Part shown: one piece after another, positions 1 through 6,492 of the stretch
How positions within the stretch are numbered: position 1 is the first letter of the stretch
How the letters are laid out: each line of letters opens with the position of its first letter
Source of the DNA: Bacteroides sp. CAG:530
GTDB taxonomy: Bacteria > Bacteroidota > Bacteroidia > Bacteroidales > Bacteroidaceae
DNA: 7,611 nucleotides
Assembly (NCBI GenBank): GCA_000434735.1
Contig: FR881221.1
Coordinates: forward strand, 678-8,288
Direction of reading: 5' to 3'
The notes under the pieces: generated by a model
Told to the model about the DNA's origin: nothing
Databases searched by the model: none
Seen by the model: only the letters and a program-made list of their open reading frames with translations
Position numbers and translations under genes: made by a program

Positions 1-1058
1 CTCAGCAGGAATATCAGGATTTCGGTAAGAAGAACGTTGCCGGAATGGATGCTGCGGCTGTGAAGGCTTTGTTGCTCGAAGCAGGTATGTTTGCTTTCAT
101 CAAGCAACGTCCGTATGACGTGGTAGCAGATCCTACAGTTGCTCCGAGAGCAATCTTTATCTCTGCTTTCGACACTAACCCATTGGCTCCAAATTTTGAA
201 TTTGCTTTGAAAGGAGAAGAAGCAAACTTCCAAGCTGGTCTTGATGCTTTGGCTAAGATTGCCAAAACTTATCTGAGCATTAGTGTTAAACAGACATCTG
301 CAGCTTTGACTCAGGCTAAGAATGTAACGGTAACCGTATTCGACGGACCTAACCCTGCAGGAAACGTAGGTGTACAGATCAACCACATCGCTCCGGTAAA
401 CAAGGGCGAAACTGTTTGGACTATCGATGCACAGGCAGTTATCTTCATCGGTCGTTTGCTTAGCACCGGCAAGGTTGACTTGACTCGCACAGTTGCCGTT
501 ACAGGTTCTGAAGTTAAAAAAGCAGCTTACTGCAAACTGAAAGTAGGAGAGTCTTTGGCAGGAGTTTTCGAAGGAAATGTAAACACTGGTAAAGCATTGC
601 GCTATATCAGCGGTAACGTGCTGACAGGAAAGCAGGTTGCAGCCGACGGTTATCTGGGTGCATTCCACAGCCAAGTAACTGTTATCCCCGAAGGTAGCGA
701 CGTTCATGAAATGTTGGGATGGATCATGCCTCGTACTAACGACTTCAGCGTAAACCACTCATATTTCAGCTGGTTGATGGGCAAGAAGAAAGAATATGTA
801 CTCGATGCTCGTATCAAGGGTGGAGAACGCCACATGATCATGTCTAACGAATACGACAATGTACTCCCGATGGATATTCTGCCAGAATACCTCATCAAGG
901 CTATCATCGCAGGCGATATCGACCGCATGGAAGAATTGGGTATCTATGAAGTAGCTCCCGAAGACTTTGCACTTTGCGAGTTCGTTTGCTCTTCTAAGAT
1001 GGAATTGCAGCGCATAGTTCGCGAAGGCTTAGATATGCTTCGCCGTGAAATGTGCTAA
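1..1058 (+). CDS. nqrA: Na+-translocating NADH:quinone reductase subunit A (5' end missing)
   Basis: Soluble, cytoplasm-facing subunit of the Na+-pumping NADH:quinone oxidoreductase, associated with quinone binding. The frame is open from base 3 with no stop, so the gene enters from the left edge. 351 residues are visible against about 450 for the family, so roughly the first 100 are missing; the ATG at 45 is internal. The recognisable core runs through PNPAGNVGVQINHI and ETVWTIDAQAVIFIGRLL, which match the central NqrA region. The C-terminal part contains NEYDNVLPMDILPEYLIKAI and a Cys-containing stretch (DFALCEFVCSSK) typical of NqrA ends. No membrane segment is seen, as expected for this subunit. 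It is first in the operon, and nqrB begins 26 bases after its TAA. Identification rests on family resemblance and on the complete nqrB-F that follows. Confidence 0.96.
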   Translation, partial: QQEYQDFGKKNVAGMDAAAVKALLLEAGMFAFIKQRPYDVVADPTVAPRAIFISAFDTNPLAPNFEFALKGEEANFQAGLDALAKIAKTYLSISVKQTSAALTQAKNVTVTVFDGPNPAGNVGVQINHIAPVNKGETVWTIDAQAVIFIGRLLSTGKVDLTRTVAVTGSEVKKAAYCKLKVGESLAGVFEGNVNTGKALRYISGNVLTGKQVAADGYLGAFHSQVTVIPEGSDVHEMLGWIMPRTNDFSVNHSYFSWLMGKKKEYVLDARIKGGERHMIMSNEYDNVLPMDILPEYLIKAIIAGDIDRMEELGIYEVAPEDFALCEFVCSSKMELQRIVREGLDMLRREMC

Positions 1059-1084
1059 TACTAACATAAGAATTTATTAATTAA

Positions 1085-2260
1085 ATGAACGCATTAAGAA
1101 ATTATCTCGACAAGATAAAGCCGAACTTTGAAGAGGGAGGCAAGCTGCATGCTTTTCGTTCTGTATTCGACGGATTTGAAACATTCTTGTTCGTTCCGAA
1201 TACTACATCGAAGACAGGCACGCATATCCACGATGCTATTGATAGCAAACGTATCATGTCGTTCGTGGTTATAGCATTGATACCGGCTTTGTTGTTCGGT
1301 ATGTATAATGTAGGTTACCAGCACTTCACTCACACTGGTGCAGAAGGTAGCTTCATTGAAATGTTTATCTATGGCTTCTTGGCCGTATTGCCTAAGATCA
1401 TCGTATCATACGTAGTAGGTCTTGGTATCGAATTCGTAGTAGCACAGTGGAAGGGCGAAGAAATTCAGGAAGGTTACCTGGTTTCTGGTATGCTTATCCC
1501 GATGATTGTGCCTGTAGACTGTCCGTTGTGGATGTTGGCTGTAGCCGTAGCATTCTCTGTAATCTTCGCTAAAGAAGTATTCGGCGGTACAGGTATGAAT
1601 ATCTTCAACCCTGCATTGATTACTCGTGCATTCTTGTTCTTCGCTTATCCTACTAAGATGTCGGGTGATGCCGTATGGGTATCTGGCGACAGCATTTTTG
1701 GACTGGGTAAATCTGTTGATGGTTTGACTGCCGCTACTGCTTTGGGTCAGGCTTCTACTGCTACCGATGCAATGGCATATCCTCAGTTCTCATTTGATAT
1801 GGTTACAGGTCTTATCCCGGGTTCTATCGGTGAAACTAGTGTAATCGCTATCGCAATTGGTGCTGTAATCCTTTTGTGGACAGGCGTTGCAAGCTGGAAG
1901 ACCATGTTGTCTGTATTTGTAGGTGGAGCATTCATGGGATGGGTGTTCAACACTATCGGTCCTGATACAGCAATGGCACACATGCCTTGGTATGAACACT
2001 TGTGCTTGGGCGGTTTCTGCTTCGGAGCTGTGTTTATGGCTACAGACCCTGTTACTTCTTCACGTACAGAAAACGGTAAGTTCATTTACGGCTTCCTTAT
2101 CGGAGCTATGGCGATTATCATCCGCGTGTTGAACCCAGGTTACCCAGAAGGTATGATGTTGGCTATCTTGCTGATGAACATATTCGCACCGCTGATTGAC
2201 TATGTAATCGTTCAGAAAAATATTTCACGTCGTGCAAGCCGTGCTATGTCTAACAAATAA
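1085..2260 (+). CDS. nqrB: Na+-translocating NADH:quinone reductase subunit B
   Basis: Integral membrane subunit of the Na+ pump. It carries a covalent FMN and riboflavin and forms much of the ion path and quinone-side site. The 391-residue length is normal. The N-terminus is hydrophilic (about 1-55), followed by many hydrophobic segments (about 56-80, 93-120, 133-165, 252-290, 305-320 and 333-375). KEVFGGTGMNIFNPALITRAF (163-183) and AYPTKMSGDAVW (187-198) are classic NqrB sequence. The FMN acceptor should be Thr218 in DGLTAATAL (212-220), with TAAT in place of the common SGAT. ATDPVTSS (319-326) is the other conserved family motif. The ATG at 1085 is chosen because the N-terminal NYLDKIKPNFEEGGK is typical for the family. 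No Shine-Dalgarno is visible in the AT-rich spacer, which is usual in Bacteroidales. Confidence 0.98.
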   Translation: MNALRNYLDKIKPNFEEGGKLHAFRSVFDGFETFLFVPNTTSKTGTHIHDAIDSKRIMSFVVIALIPALLFGMYNVGYQHFTHTGAEGSFIEMFIYGFLAVLPKIIVSYVVGLGIEFVVAQWKGEEIQEGYLVSGMLIPMIVPVDCPLWMLAVAVAFSVIFAKEVFGGTGMNIFNPALITRAFLFFAYPTKMSGDAVWVSGDSIFGLGKSVDGLTAATALGQASTATDAMAYPQFSFDMVTGLIPGSIGETSVIAIAIGAVILLWTGVASWKTMLSVFVGGAFMGWVFNTIGPDTAMAHMPWYEHLCLGGFCFGAVFMATDPVTSSRTENGKFIYGFLIGAMAIIIRVLNPGYPEGMMLAILLMNIFAPLIDYVIVQKNISRRASRAMSNK

Positions 2261-2272
2261 AAACCGAAAACA

Positions 2273-2950
2273 ATGAATACCAATAGTAATTCTTATACTA
2301 TCATTTATGCTTCGGTAATGGTTGTTATCGTAGCATTCCTCTTGGCGTTCGTAAACTCTTCATTGCGCGAAATTCAGGGCAAGAACGTAGAACTCGACAC
2401 CAAGAAACAAATCCTCTCTTCTCTGGGCATTAAGAATGTACAGGATGCCGAAGCAGAATTCGCGAAAGTCGTTACTTCTGACGAAATCGTAAACGAAGAC
2501 GGTACAACTTCTACTTACGAAGGTGCATTCGTTACAGCATACGAAAAAGAAGCTAAGGAAAACGGACGAGTACACGTATTCGTTTGCAATATCGACGGAC
2601 AGACCAAATACGTAGTTCCTGTTTACGGAGCCGGACTTTGGGGCGCTATCTGGGGATATGTTGCATTGAACGAAGACAAGAATACCGTGTTCGGTACATA
2701 CTTCTCTCACGCTTCAGAAACTCCGGGTCTTGGTGCTGAAATCGCAACAGACCATTTCCAGAAAGAGTTCGAAGGAAAACATGTGATGGACGGTGAAACC
2801 GTAGCGTTGGGTGTCGAGAAGAACGGAAAGGTAGAGAATGCCGAATTCCAGGTAGATGGTATCTCTGGTGGTACTATTACTTCGAAAGGTGTTGACGCTA
2901 TGCTGAAAGCATGTATGGCTAACTACACTAAGTTTTTCACTACTAAATAA
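2273..2950 (+). CDS. nqrC: Na+-translocating NADH:quinone reductase subunit C
   Basis: Periplasm-facing flavoprotein subunit that carries electrons from the NqrD/E iron site to NqrB. It has one N-terminal membrane anchor (about residues 8-28, IIYASVMVVIVAFLLAFV) and then a soluble FMN-binding domain. Visible landmarks are YGAGLWGAIWGYVAL (118-132) and ETPGLGAEI (149-157). The flavinylation site is SGGTITSKGVDAM, with Thr201 the expected acceptor for FMN attached through phosphoester linkage by ApbE. Its third motif residue is Gly where SGAT is usual. The length of 225 is slightly below the proteobacterial form (about 257). It begins 12 bases after nqrB and ends 20 bases before nqrD, so it is clearly co-transcribed. 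No Shine-Dalgarno is evident at its start. Confidence 0.97.
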   Translation: MNTNSNSYTIIYASVMVVIVAFLLAFVNSSLREIQGKNVELDTKKQILSSLGIKNVQDAEAEFAKVVTSDEIVNEDGTTSTYEGAFVTAYEKEAKENGRVHVFVCNIDGQTKYVVPVYGAGLWGAIWGYVALNEDKNTVFGTYFSHASETPGLGAEIATDHFQKEFEGKHVMDGETVALGVEKNGKVENAEFQVDGISGGTITSKGVDAMLKACMANYTKFFTTK

Positions 2951-2953
2951 TAT

Positions 2954-2961
2954 AAGGAGGA
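2954..2961 (+). promoter_or_regulatory. Canonical Shine-Dalgarno of nqrD
   Basis: AAGGAGGA lies 9 bases before the nqrD ATG, in the 20-base nqrC-nqrD spacer. A full anti-16S match is uncommon in Bacteroidales, and nqrB, nqrC and nqrE in this same operon lack one. It confirms ATG 2971 as the start. Confidence 0.8.
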
Positions 2962-2970
2962 GATTATAAC

Positions 2971-3609
2971 ATGGGAAATTTATTTTCATCTAAAAACAAA
3001 GAAGTATTTTCTGCTCCGATTAGTATGAACAACCCTGTAACCGTACAGGTGTTGGGTATCTGCTCGGCGTTGGCTGTAACTTCAAAATTAGAACCGGCTA
3101 TCGTAATGGGTCTTTCTGTAACAATCATTACCGCTTTTGCTAACGTAGTGATTTCTCTTATCCGTAAGACTATTCCTAACCGTATCCGTATCATCGTTCA
3201 GTTGGTAGTAGTAGCCGCTTTGGTAACTATCGTGAGCGAACTCTTGAAAGCATTTGCCTATGACGTAAGCGTACAGCTTTCTGTATACGTAGGTCTTATC
3301 ATTACAAACTGTATCCTGATGGGTCGTCTTGAAGCCTTTGCTATGGCTAACGGTCCTTGGGAATCATGCCTCGACGGTATTGGTAACGGTTTGGGATATG
3401 CTAAAGTATTGGTTATCGTTGCATTCTTCCGCGAACTCTTAGGTTCAGGAACATTGTTCGGTTTCAATATCTTGAACTACGATGCTATCAAGAGCATAGG
3501 TTATGTAAACAACGGTTTGATGTTGATGCCGCCGATGGCTTTGATCATCGTAGCATGCCTTATCTGGTATCAGCGTGCAAAACACAAAGAACTGCAAGAA
3601 AAAGAATAA
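2971..3609 (+). CDS. nqrD: Na+-translocating NADH:quinone reductase subunit D
   Basis: Integral membrane subunit of the pump, homologous to NqrE and to RnfE/RnfA. With NqrE it forms a pseudo-symmetric pair holding the intramembrane iron-sulfur site through two cysteines from each protein. Here the candidates are Cys31 in GICSALAV and Cys114 in TNCILMGR, both at the expected places in two half-helix motifs. About six hydrophobic segments can be read across 212 residues, a normal length. The conserved central stretch EAFAMANGPWESCLDGIGNG (121-140) separates the NqrD type from NqrE. The start is fixed by the strong ribosome-binding site. The lysine- and glutamate-rich C-terminus is cytoplasmic-looking. 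nqrE starts 16 bases downstream. Confidence 0.97.
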   Translation: MGNLFSSKNKEVFSAPISMNNPVTVQVLGICSALAVTSKLEPAIVMGLSVTIITAFANVVISLIRKTIPNRIRIIVQLVVVAALVTIVSELLKAFAYDVSVQLSVYVGLIITNCILMGRLEAFAMANGPWESCLDGIGNGLGYAKVLVIVAFFRELLGSGTLFGFNILNYDAIKSIGYVNNGLMLMPPMALIIVACLIWYQRAKHKELQEKE

Positions 3610-3625
3610 AAATTAGAAAGAAATT

Positions 3626-4249
3626 ATGGAACACTTTTTGAGTTTATTAGTCCGTTCTATTTTTGTGGACAATATGATTTTTGCGTTCTTCTTGGGTATG
3701 TGTTCATATCTGGCCGTATCAAAGAACGTAAAAACCGCCCTCGGACTGGGTATTGCGGTAACTTTCGTGTTGGTAGTTACGCTGCCGGTCAACTATCTGT
3801 TGCAGACTAAAGTGTTGGCTGCCGATGGTATCTTGGGCGTAGATTTGAGCTTCTTGAGCTTTATCCTTTTCATCGCTGTCATCGCCGCCATCGTACAGTT
3901 GGTAGAAATGATAGTAGAACGCTTCAGCCCGTCGCTGTATGCGTCATTGGGTATCTTCCTTCCGTTGATCGCTGTAAACTGTGCCATCATGGGTGCATCT
4001 CTGTTTATGCAGCAGCGCATCACACTCGGCCCGAGCGATCCGAAGTTTATCGGTGACATCTGGGATGCTCTTTCTTATGCATTGGGTTCTGGTATCGGTT
4101 GGTTGCTCGCTATCGTAGGTTTGGCTGCTATCCGTGAAAAGATGGCTTACTCTGATGTACCTGCTCCGTTGAGAGGTTTGGGCATCACTTTCATCACCGT
4201 AGGCTTGATGGCTATGGCATTTATGTGCTTCTCAGGATTGAACATTTAA
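3626..4249 (+). CDS. nqrE: Na+-translocating NADH:quinone reductase subunit E
   Basis: Integral membrane partner of NqrD. The 207-residue protein has about six hydrophobic segments and begins with EHFLSLLVRSIFVDNMIFAF, the typical NqrE opening. The expected iron ligands are Cys26 in FFLGMCSYLAVS and Cys119 in LIAVNCAIMGAS, which mirror the pair in NqrD. GSGIGWLLAIVGLAAIREKM is the usual conserved C-terminal segment. The spacer from nqrD is 16 bases, AT-rich, and has no convincing Shine-Dalgarno. nqrF begins 16 bases after its TAA. Distinguishing it from RnfA relies on operon context and on the NqrF at the end of the operon, which Rnf clusters lack. Confidence 0.97.
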   Translation: MEHFLSLLVRSIFVDNMIFAFFLGMCSYLAVSKNVKTALGLGIAVTFVLVVTLPVNYLLQTKVLAADGILGVDLSFLSFILFIAVIAAIVQLVEMIVERFSPSLYASLGIFLPLIAVNCAIMGASLFMQQRITLGPSDPKFIGDIWDALSYALGSGIGWLLAIVGLAAIREKMAYSDVPAPLRGLGITFITVGLMAMAFMCFSGLNI

Positions 4250-4250
4250 T

Positions 4251-4257
4251 AGGAGGA
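4251..4257 (+). promoter_or_regulatory. Canonical Shine-Dalgarno of nqrF
   Basis: AGGAGGA starts two bases after the nqrE stop and ends 8 bases before the nqrF ATG. Like the nqrD site it is a full Shine-Dalgarno in an operon whose other genes mostly lack one. It supports ATG 4266; a second ATG lies two codons later. Confidence 0.8.
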
Positions 4258-4265
4258 ATAAAACA

Positions 4266-5534
4266 ATGGATATGAATTTTATATTGGCAAGCATTGGAGT
4301 ATTCCTCGTGACTATTCTTGTGCTGGTTATAATCCTGTTGGTAGCTAAGAAATTCTTGGTTCCATCGGGAAAAGTCAAATTGACTGTTAATGGAGAAAAT
4401 ACACTCGAAGTTGAATCGGGTTCTACATTACTCAACACATTGGCGGTAAATAATGTATTCTTGCCTTCAGCTTGTGGTGGTAAGGGTTCTTGCGGTCAGT
4501 GTAAGTGTCAGGTAATAGAAGGTGGAGGTGAAATCCTTCCTTCAGAAGTTAGCCACTTTAGCCGTAAGCAGCAGAAAGACCACTGGCGTCTGGGCTGTCA
4601 GGTAAAGGTAAAGGGCGACATGGAAATCAAGGTGCCAGAATCTGTAATGGGTGTAAGAGAGTACGAATGTACAGTTATCTCAAACAAGAACGTGGCTACC
4701 TTTATCAAAGAGTTCAAGGTGCAGTTGCCTAAGGGTGCTCATATGGATTTCTTGCCGGGTTCTTACGCTCAGATCAAGATTCCTGCATTCACTATGGATT
4801 ATGACAAGGATATCGATAAGAGCTTGATTGGCGACGCATACTTACCAGCATGGCAGAAGTTTGGATTGTTCCCATTGAAATGTGTCAATCCGGAACCTAC
4901 TATCCGTGCTTACTCTATGGCTAACTACCCTGCAGAAGGCGACGTATTTATGTTGACAGTACGTATCGCAACTCCGCCGTTTAAGCCAGACCGTAGCGGA
5001 TTTATGGATGTTAATCCGGGTATCGCTTCTTCTTACATCTTCACCCTTAAACCGGGCGATAAGGTAATGATGAGTGGTCCTTACGGAGACTTCCACCCGC
5101 ACTTCGATTCTAAGAAGGAAATGATTTGGGTAGGTGGTGGTGCCGGTATGGCTCCGCTTCGTGCACAGATTATGCATATGACTCGTACTTTGAATTGCCG
5201 CGACCGTGAAATGCATTACTTCTACGGTGCACGTGCATTGAACGAAGTATTCTACTTGCAAGACTTCTTGCAGTTGGAAAAAGACTTCCCGAACTTCCAC
5301 TTCCATTTGGCTTTGGACCGTCCGGACCCAGCAGCAGATGCAGCGGGCGTGAAGTACACAGCAGGTTTCGTTCACAATGTAATGTACGAAACATACTTGA
5401 AAGATCACGAAGCACCAGAAGACATCGAATACTACATGTGTGGTCCTGGCCCGATGTCGAAAGCGGTCGTTGGAATGTTGGATAGTCTTGGTGTTGAGCC
5501 TGCCTCAATTATGTACGACAACTTTGGTGGCTAA
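4266..5534 (+). CDS. nqrF: Na+-translocating NADH:quinone reductase subunit F (NADH dehydrogenase, FAD and 2Fe-2S)
   Basis: Electron-entry subunit: it oxidises NADH at FAD and passes electrons to a 2Fe-2S cluster and on to the membrane subunits. Residues 5-27 form one membrane anchor. Residues 36-125 are a ferredoxin domain with cluster ligands Cys70, Cys76, Cys79 and Cys111 (SACGGKGSCGQC, then LGC). The reductase module follows: RAYSMAN (214-220) for FAD, VGGGAGMAPLR (289-299) for the NADH-binding fold, and CGPGPM (392-397), whose Cys lies near the flavin. The protein ends in the characteristic DNFGG. The length of 422 is slightly over the proteobacterial form (about 408). All expected cofactor residues are present, so the enzyme should be functional. 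It is the last gene of the operon, with a terminator 35 bases after the stop. Confidence 0.98.
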   Translation: MDMNFILASIGVFLVTILVLVIILLVAKKFLVPSGKVKLTVNGENTLEVESGSTLLNTLAVNNVFLPSACGGKGSCGQCKCQVIEGGGEILPSEVSHFSRKQQKDHWRLGCQVKVKGDMEIKVPESVMGVREYECTVISNKNVATFIKEFKVQLPKGAHMDFLPGSYAQIKIPAFTMDYDKDIDKSLIGDAYLPAWQKFGLFPLKCVNPEPTIRAYSMANYPAEGDVFMLTVRIATPPFKPDRSGFMDVNPGIASSYIFTLKPGDKVMMSGPYGDFHPHFDSKKEMIWVGGGAGMAPLRAQIMHMTRTLNCRDREMHYFYGARALNEVFYLQDFLQLEKDFPNFHFHLALDRPDPAADAAGVKYTAGFVHNVMYETYLKDHEAPEDIEYYMCGPGPMSKAVVGMLDSLGVEPASIMYDNFGG

Positions 5535-5568
5535 ACAACAAACCACAACAAACTTATATCATACATTA

Positions 5569-5604
5569 ACAAAGTCGCTGATTTTCAGCGGCTTTGTTTT
5601 GTTT
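5569..5604 (+). terminator. Intrinsic terminator of the nqr operon
   Basis: Left arm ACAAAGTCGCTGA (5569-5581) pairs with TCAGCGGCTTTGT (5585-5597). This gives a 13-bp stem with one G-U pair and a three-base loop. A T-rich tail follows (TTTGTTT). It lies 34 bases after the nqrF stop and is a textbook rho-independent terminator. Confidence 0.9.
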
Positions 5605-5620
5605 ATAGGGGTTGCGTTTC

Positions 5621-5651
5621 TACGGTTTGTTACGGGTTTGTTACGGTTTGT
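5621..5651 (+). repeat. Three tandem TACGG(G)TTTGT repeats, candidate integrase arm-type sites
   Basis: TACGGTTTGT (5621-5630), TACGGGTTTGT (5631-5641) and TACGGTTTGT (5642-5651) follow each other without a gap, at about one helical turn per unit. They sit about 60 bases upstream of an integrase N-terminus. Tyrosine integrases with an arm-binding domain commonly bind such short direct repeats beside their own gene. The role as arm sites is inferred from position and spacing only. Confidence 0.55.
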
Positions 5652-5664
5652 TTGGGAACCAATC

Positions 5665-5696
5665 TGTCCCATAGTTGTCCCATGCATCTGTCCCAC
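5665..5696 (+). repeat. Three TGTCCCA(T) direct repeats upstream of the integrase start
   Basis: TGTCCCAT occurs at 5665-5672 and 5676-5683, and TGTCCCAC at 5689-5696. Start-to-start spacing is 11 and 13 bases, so all lie on nearly the same helix face. They end 15 bases before the integrase ATG. They could be a second set of integrase arm sites or an operator for autoregulation of the integrase gene. The sequence does not decide between these. Confidence 0.55.
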
Positions 5697-5711
5697 GAAA
5701 TAAATTAGATT

Positions 5712-6098
5712 ATGAAAGGTAAAGATTTTAGTCCAGTCCATGTAAGGACAAGAAAAATTGCACAAGGAAAAGAGACCATTTATCTGGACATCGTGATGGA
5801 TGGTATGCGCAAAAAAGAGTATCTCGGCTTGTATCTCGTACCTGAAAATACGCGTGCAGACAAAATCGCCAATCGGGCTACCATGAGAATCGCCGAGGAA
5901 ATCAAGGCGAAGCGTCTGGTTGAACTGATAGCACATTGGATTGATGCAGGATATGATGCCGGTGCTGCTGTCATTCCATTTGTTCCTGCAGGCGTATCCA
6001 AAGTTGTAAAGGGTGGAACAAAAGTTGCTAAAGGTTTAGGCGAAGTATCAAGTACACGTAAAGGATTAAAGAATGCAGATGCTATTGCTGAAGGTTGA
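5712..6098 (+). CDS. Chimeric ORF: tyrosine integrase N-terminus fused to Rhs pre-toxin linker
   Basis: This 128-codon ORF joins two unrelated proteins in frame. Residues 1-72 (MKGKDFSPVHVRTRKIAQGK onward, through LGLYLVPENTRAD and ANRATMRIAEEIKAKRLVEL) are the arm-DNA-binding N-terminus of a Bacteroidales tyrosine integrase. Such enzymes normally continue for another ~300 residues with core-binding and catalytic R-H-R-Y domains, none of which is found here. From about residue 73 the protein reads as the hydrophobic linker that precedes Rhs toxin tips (IDAGYDAGAAVIPFVPAGVS, then KVVKGGTKVAKGLGEVSS). The ORF stops at a TGA just before the toxin domain. It cannot be a working recombinase. It may be a chance product of deletion, or a DNA-binding fragment with no remaining function. 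The family calls are from memory of sequence style, without a search. Confidence 0.75.
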   Translation: MKGKDFSPVHVRTRKIAQGKETIYLDIVMDGMRKKEYLGLYLVPENTRADKIANRATMRIAEEIKAKRLVELIAHWIDAGYDAGAAVIPFVPAGVSKVVKGGTKVAKGLGEVSSTRKGLKNADAIAEG

Positions 6099-6431
6099 AA
6101 ATTTGAAGCGGATGAATTGAAACGAGCTATCGGTAGTGGTAAAAATGTATCTTCGCAAACACGTTTAGTCCCTAAAATGGAAAGGGAAACGTTAAGGGTA
6201 ATAGAACTAATGCGGATCAGCTAATTAAAAATAAAGACGGTTCTTTTACAATTGTAGAAACAAAGCGTTCCTCTACTACCCCCCCCCCTTACCAAAGGTC
6301 AAAAAGCGGCACAAAAACATGTGAATAGTGGCAATGGAATTTTTGAAGTTCGTTCAAATAGATCAAATCAAGGACTTCATAAAGGAGATAAAATTCGAGT
6401 AAAAGAATATAACCGTGTAAATAAAAAATAA
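5929..6431 (+). pseudogene. Decayed Rhs C-terminal toxin tip, PD-(D/E)XK-type nuclease
   Basis: Stitched across three lesions, this reads as about 165 residues: a pre-toxin linker, then a nuclease-like domain. Lesion 1 is TGA at 6096-6098, where the context EG*KFEADEL suggests an original CGA (EGRKFE), the usual opening of restriction-endonuclease-like Rhs toxins. Lesion 2 is loss of one base in the A run at 6174-6177, after which the sense frame becomes NGKGNVKGNRTNADQLIKN. Lesion 3 is one extra C in the C10 run at 6279-6288, after which LTKGQKAAQKHVNSGNG and the C-terminus up to TAA 6429-6431 are readable. The candidate catalytic set is Asp (6215-6217) in NADQLI, Glu and Lys of VETK (6257-6265), and a downstream Gln in TKGQ. 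That pattern fits the PD-(D/E)XK fold. No active toxin can be made from it as written. The YD-repeat core that should precede such a tip is absent and replaced by the integrase fragment. Confidence 0.75.
6279..6288 (+). repeat. C10 homopolymer inside the toxin remnant
   Basis: Ten consecutive C residues lie between the ExK motif and the conserved LTKGQ segment. Nine would keep the toxin frame and ten break it. Tracts of this length are prone to slippage in vivo and to miscalling in sequencing. No other homopolymer of this length stands out in the window. Confidence 0.9.
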
Positions 6432-6437
6432 ATGAAT

Positions 6438-6475
6438 TTCAATGATAGTATTCCCTAAGGAGTACTATCATTGAA
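6438..6475 (+). promoter_or_regulatory. 17-bp hairpin between toxin remnant and putative immunity gene
   Basis: TTCAATGATAGTATTCC (6438-6454) pairs with GGAGTACTATCATTGAA (6459-6475). The stem is 17 bp with a single G-U pair and a CTAA loop. It starts 6 bases after the toxin stop and ends 17 bases before the next ATG. No U tract follows, so it is not a standard intrinsic terminator. It could be an RNA processing or stability element, an attenuator, or a symmetric protein site. The structure is seen directly; any function is inferred. Confidence 0.7.
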
Positions 6476-6492
6476 TCGTAAGATTATGAATT

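Noticed and set aside
4842..5408. 188-codon open frame on the minus strand
   Set aside because: It lies wholly inside nqrF, is Cys- and His-rich with no domain sense, and is a codon-bias shadow of the real gene.
5440..5703. 87-codon + strand frame across the end of nqrF and the terminator
   Set aside because: Its first third is out-of-frame nqrF and the rest crosses the terminator and repeats. The hydrophobic stretch comes from the TTTG-rich DNA.
5605..5711. CRISPR-like or satellite array
   Set aside because: The units are only 8-11 bases, in two unrelated sets of three, with no spacers of constant size. They fit protein-binding sites better.
5605..5711. Bacteroidales -33/-7 promoter (TTTG / TAnnTTTG) for the integrase
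   Set aside because: TTTG recurs because of the repeats, but no properly spaced TAnnTTTG partner could be found.
5559..5936. 125-codon minus-strand frame
   Set aside because: It is antisense to the integrase fragment and to the repeat region, with no recognisable protein features.
6279..6288. Programmed ribosomal frameshift at the C run
   Set aside because: An upstream stop and another frameshift already block the toxin frame, and no stimulatory structure is apparent next to the run. Decay, slippage or sequencing error is simpler.
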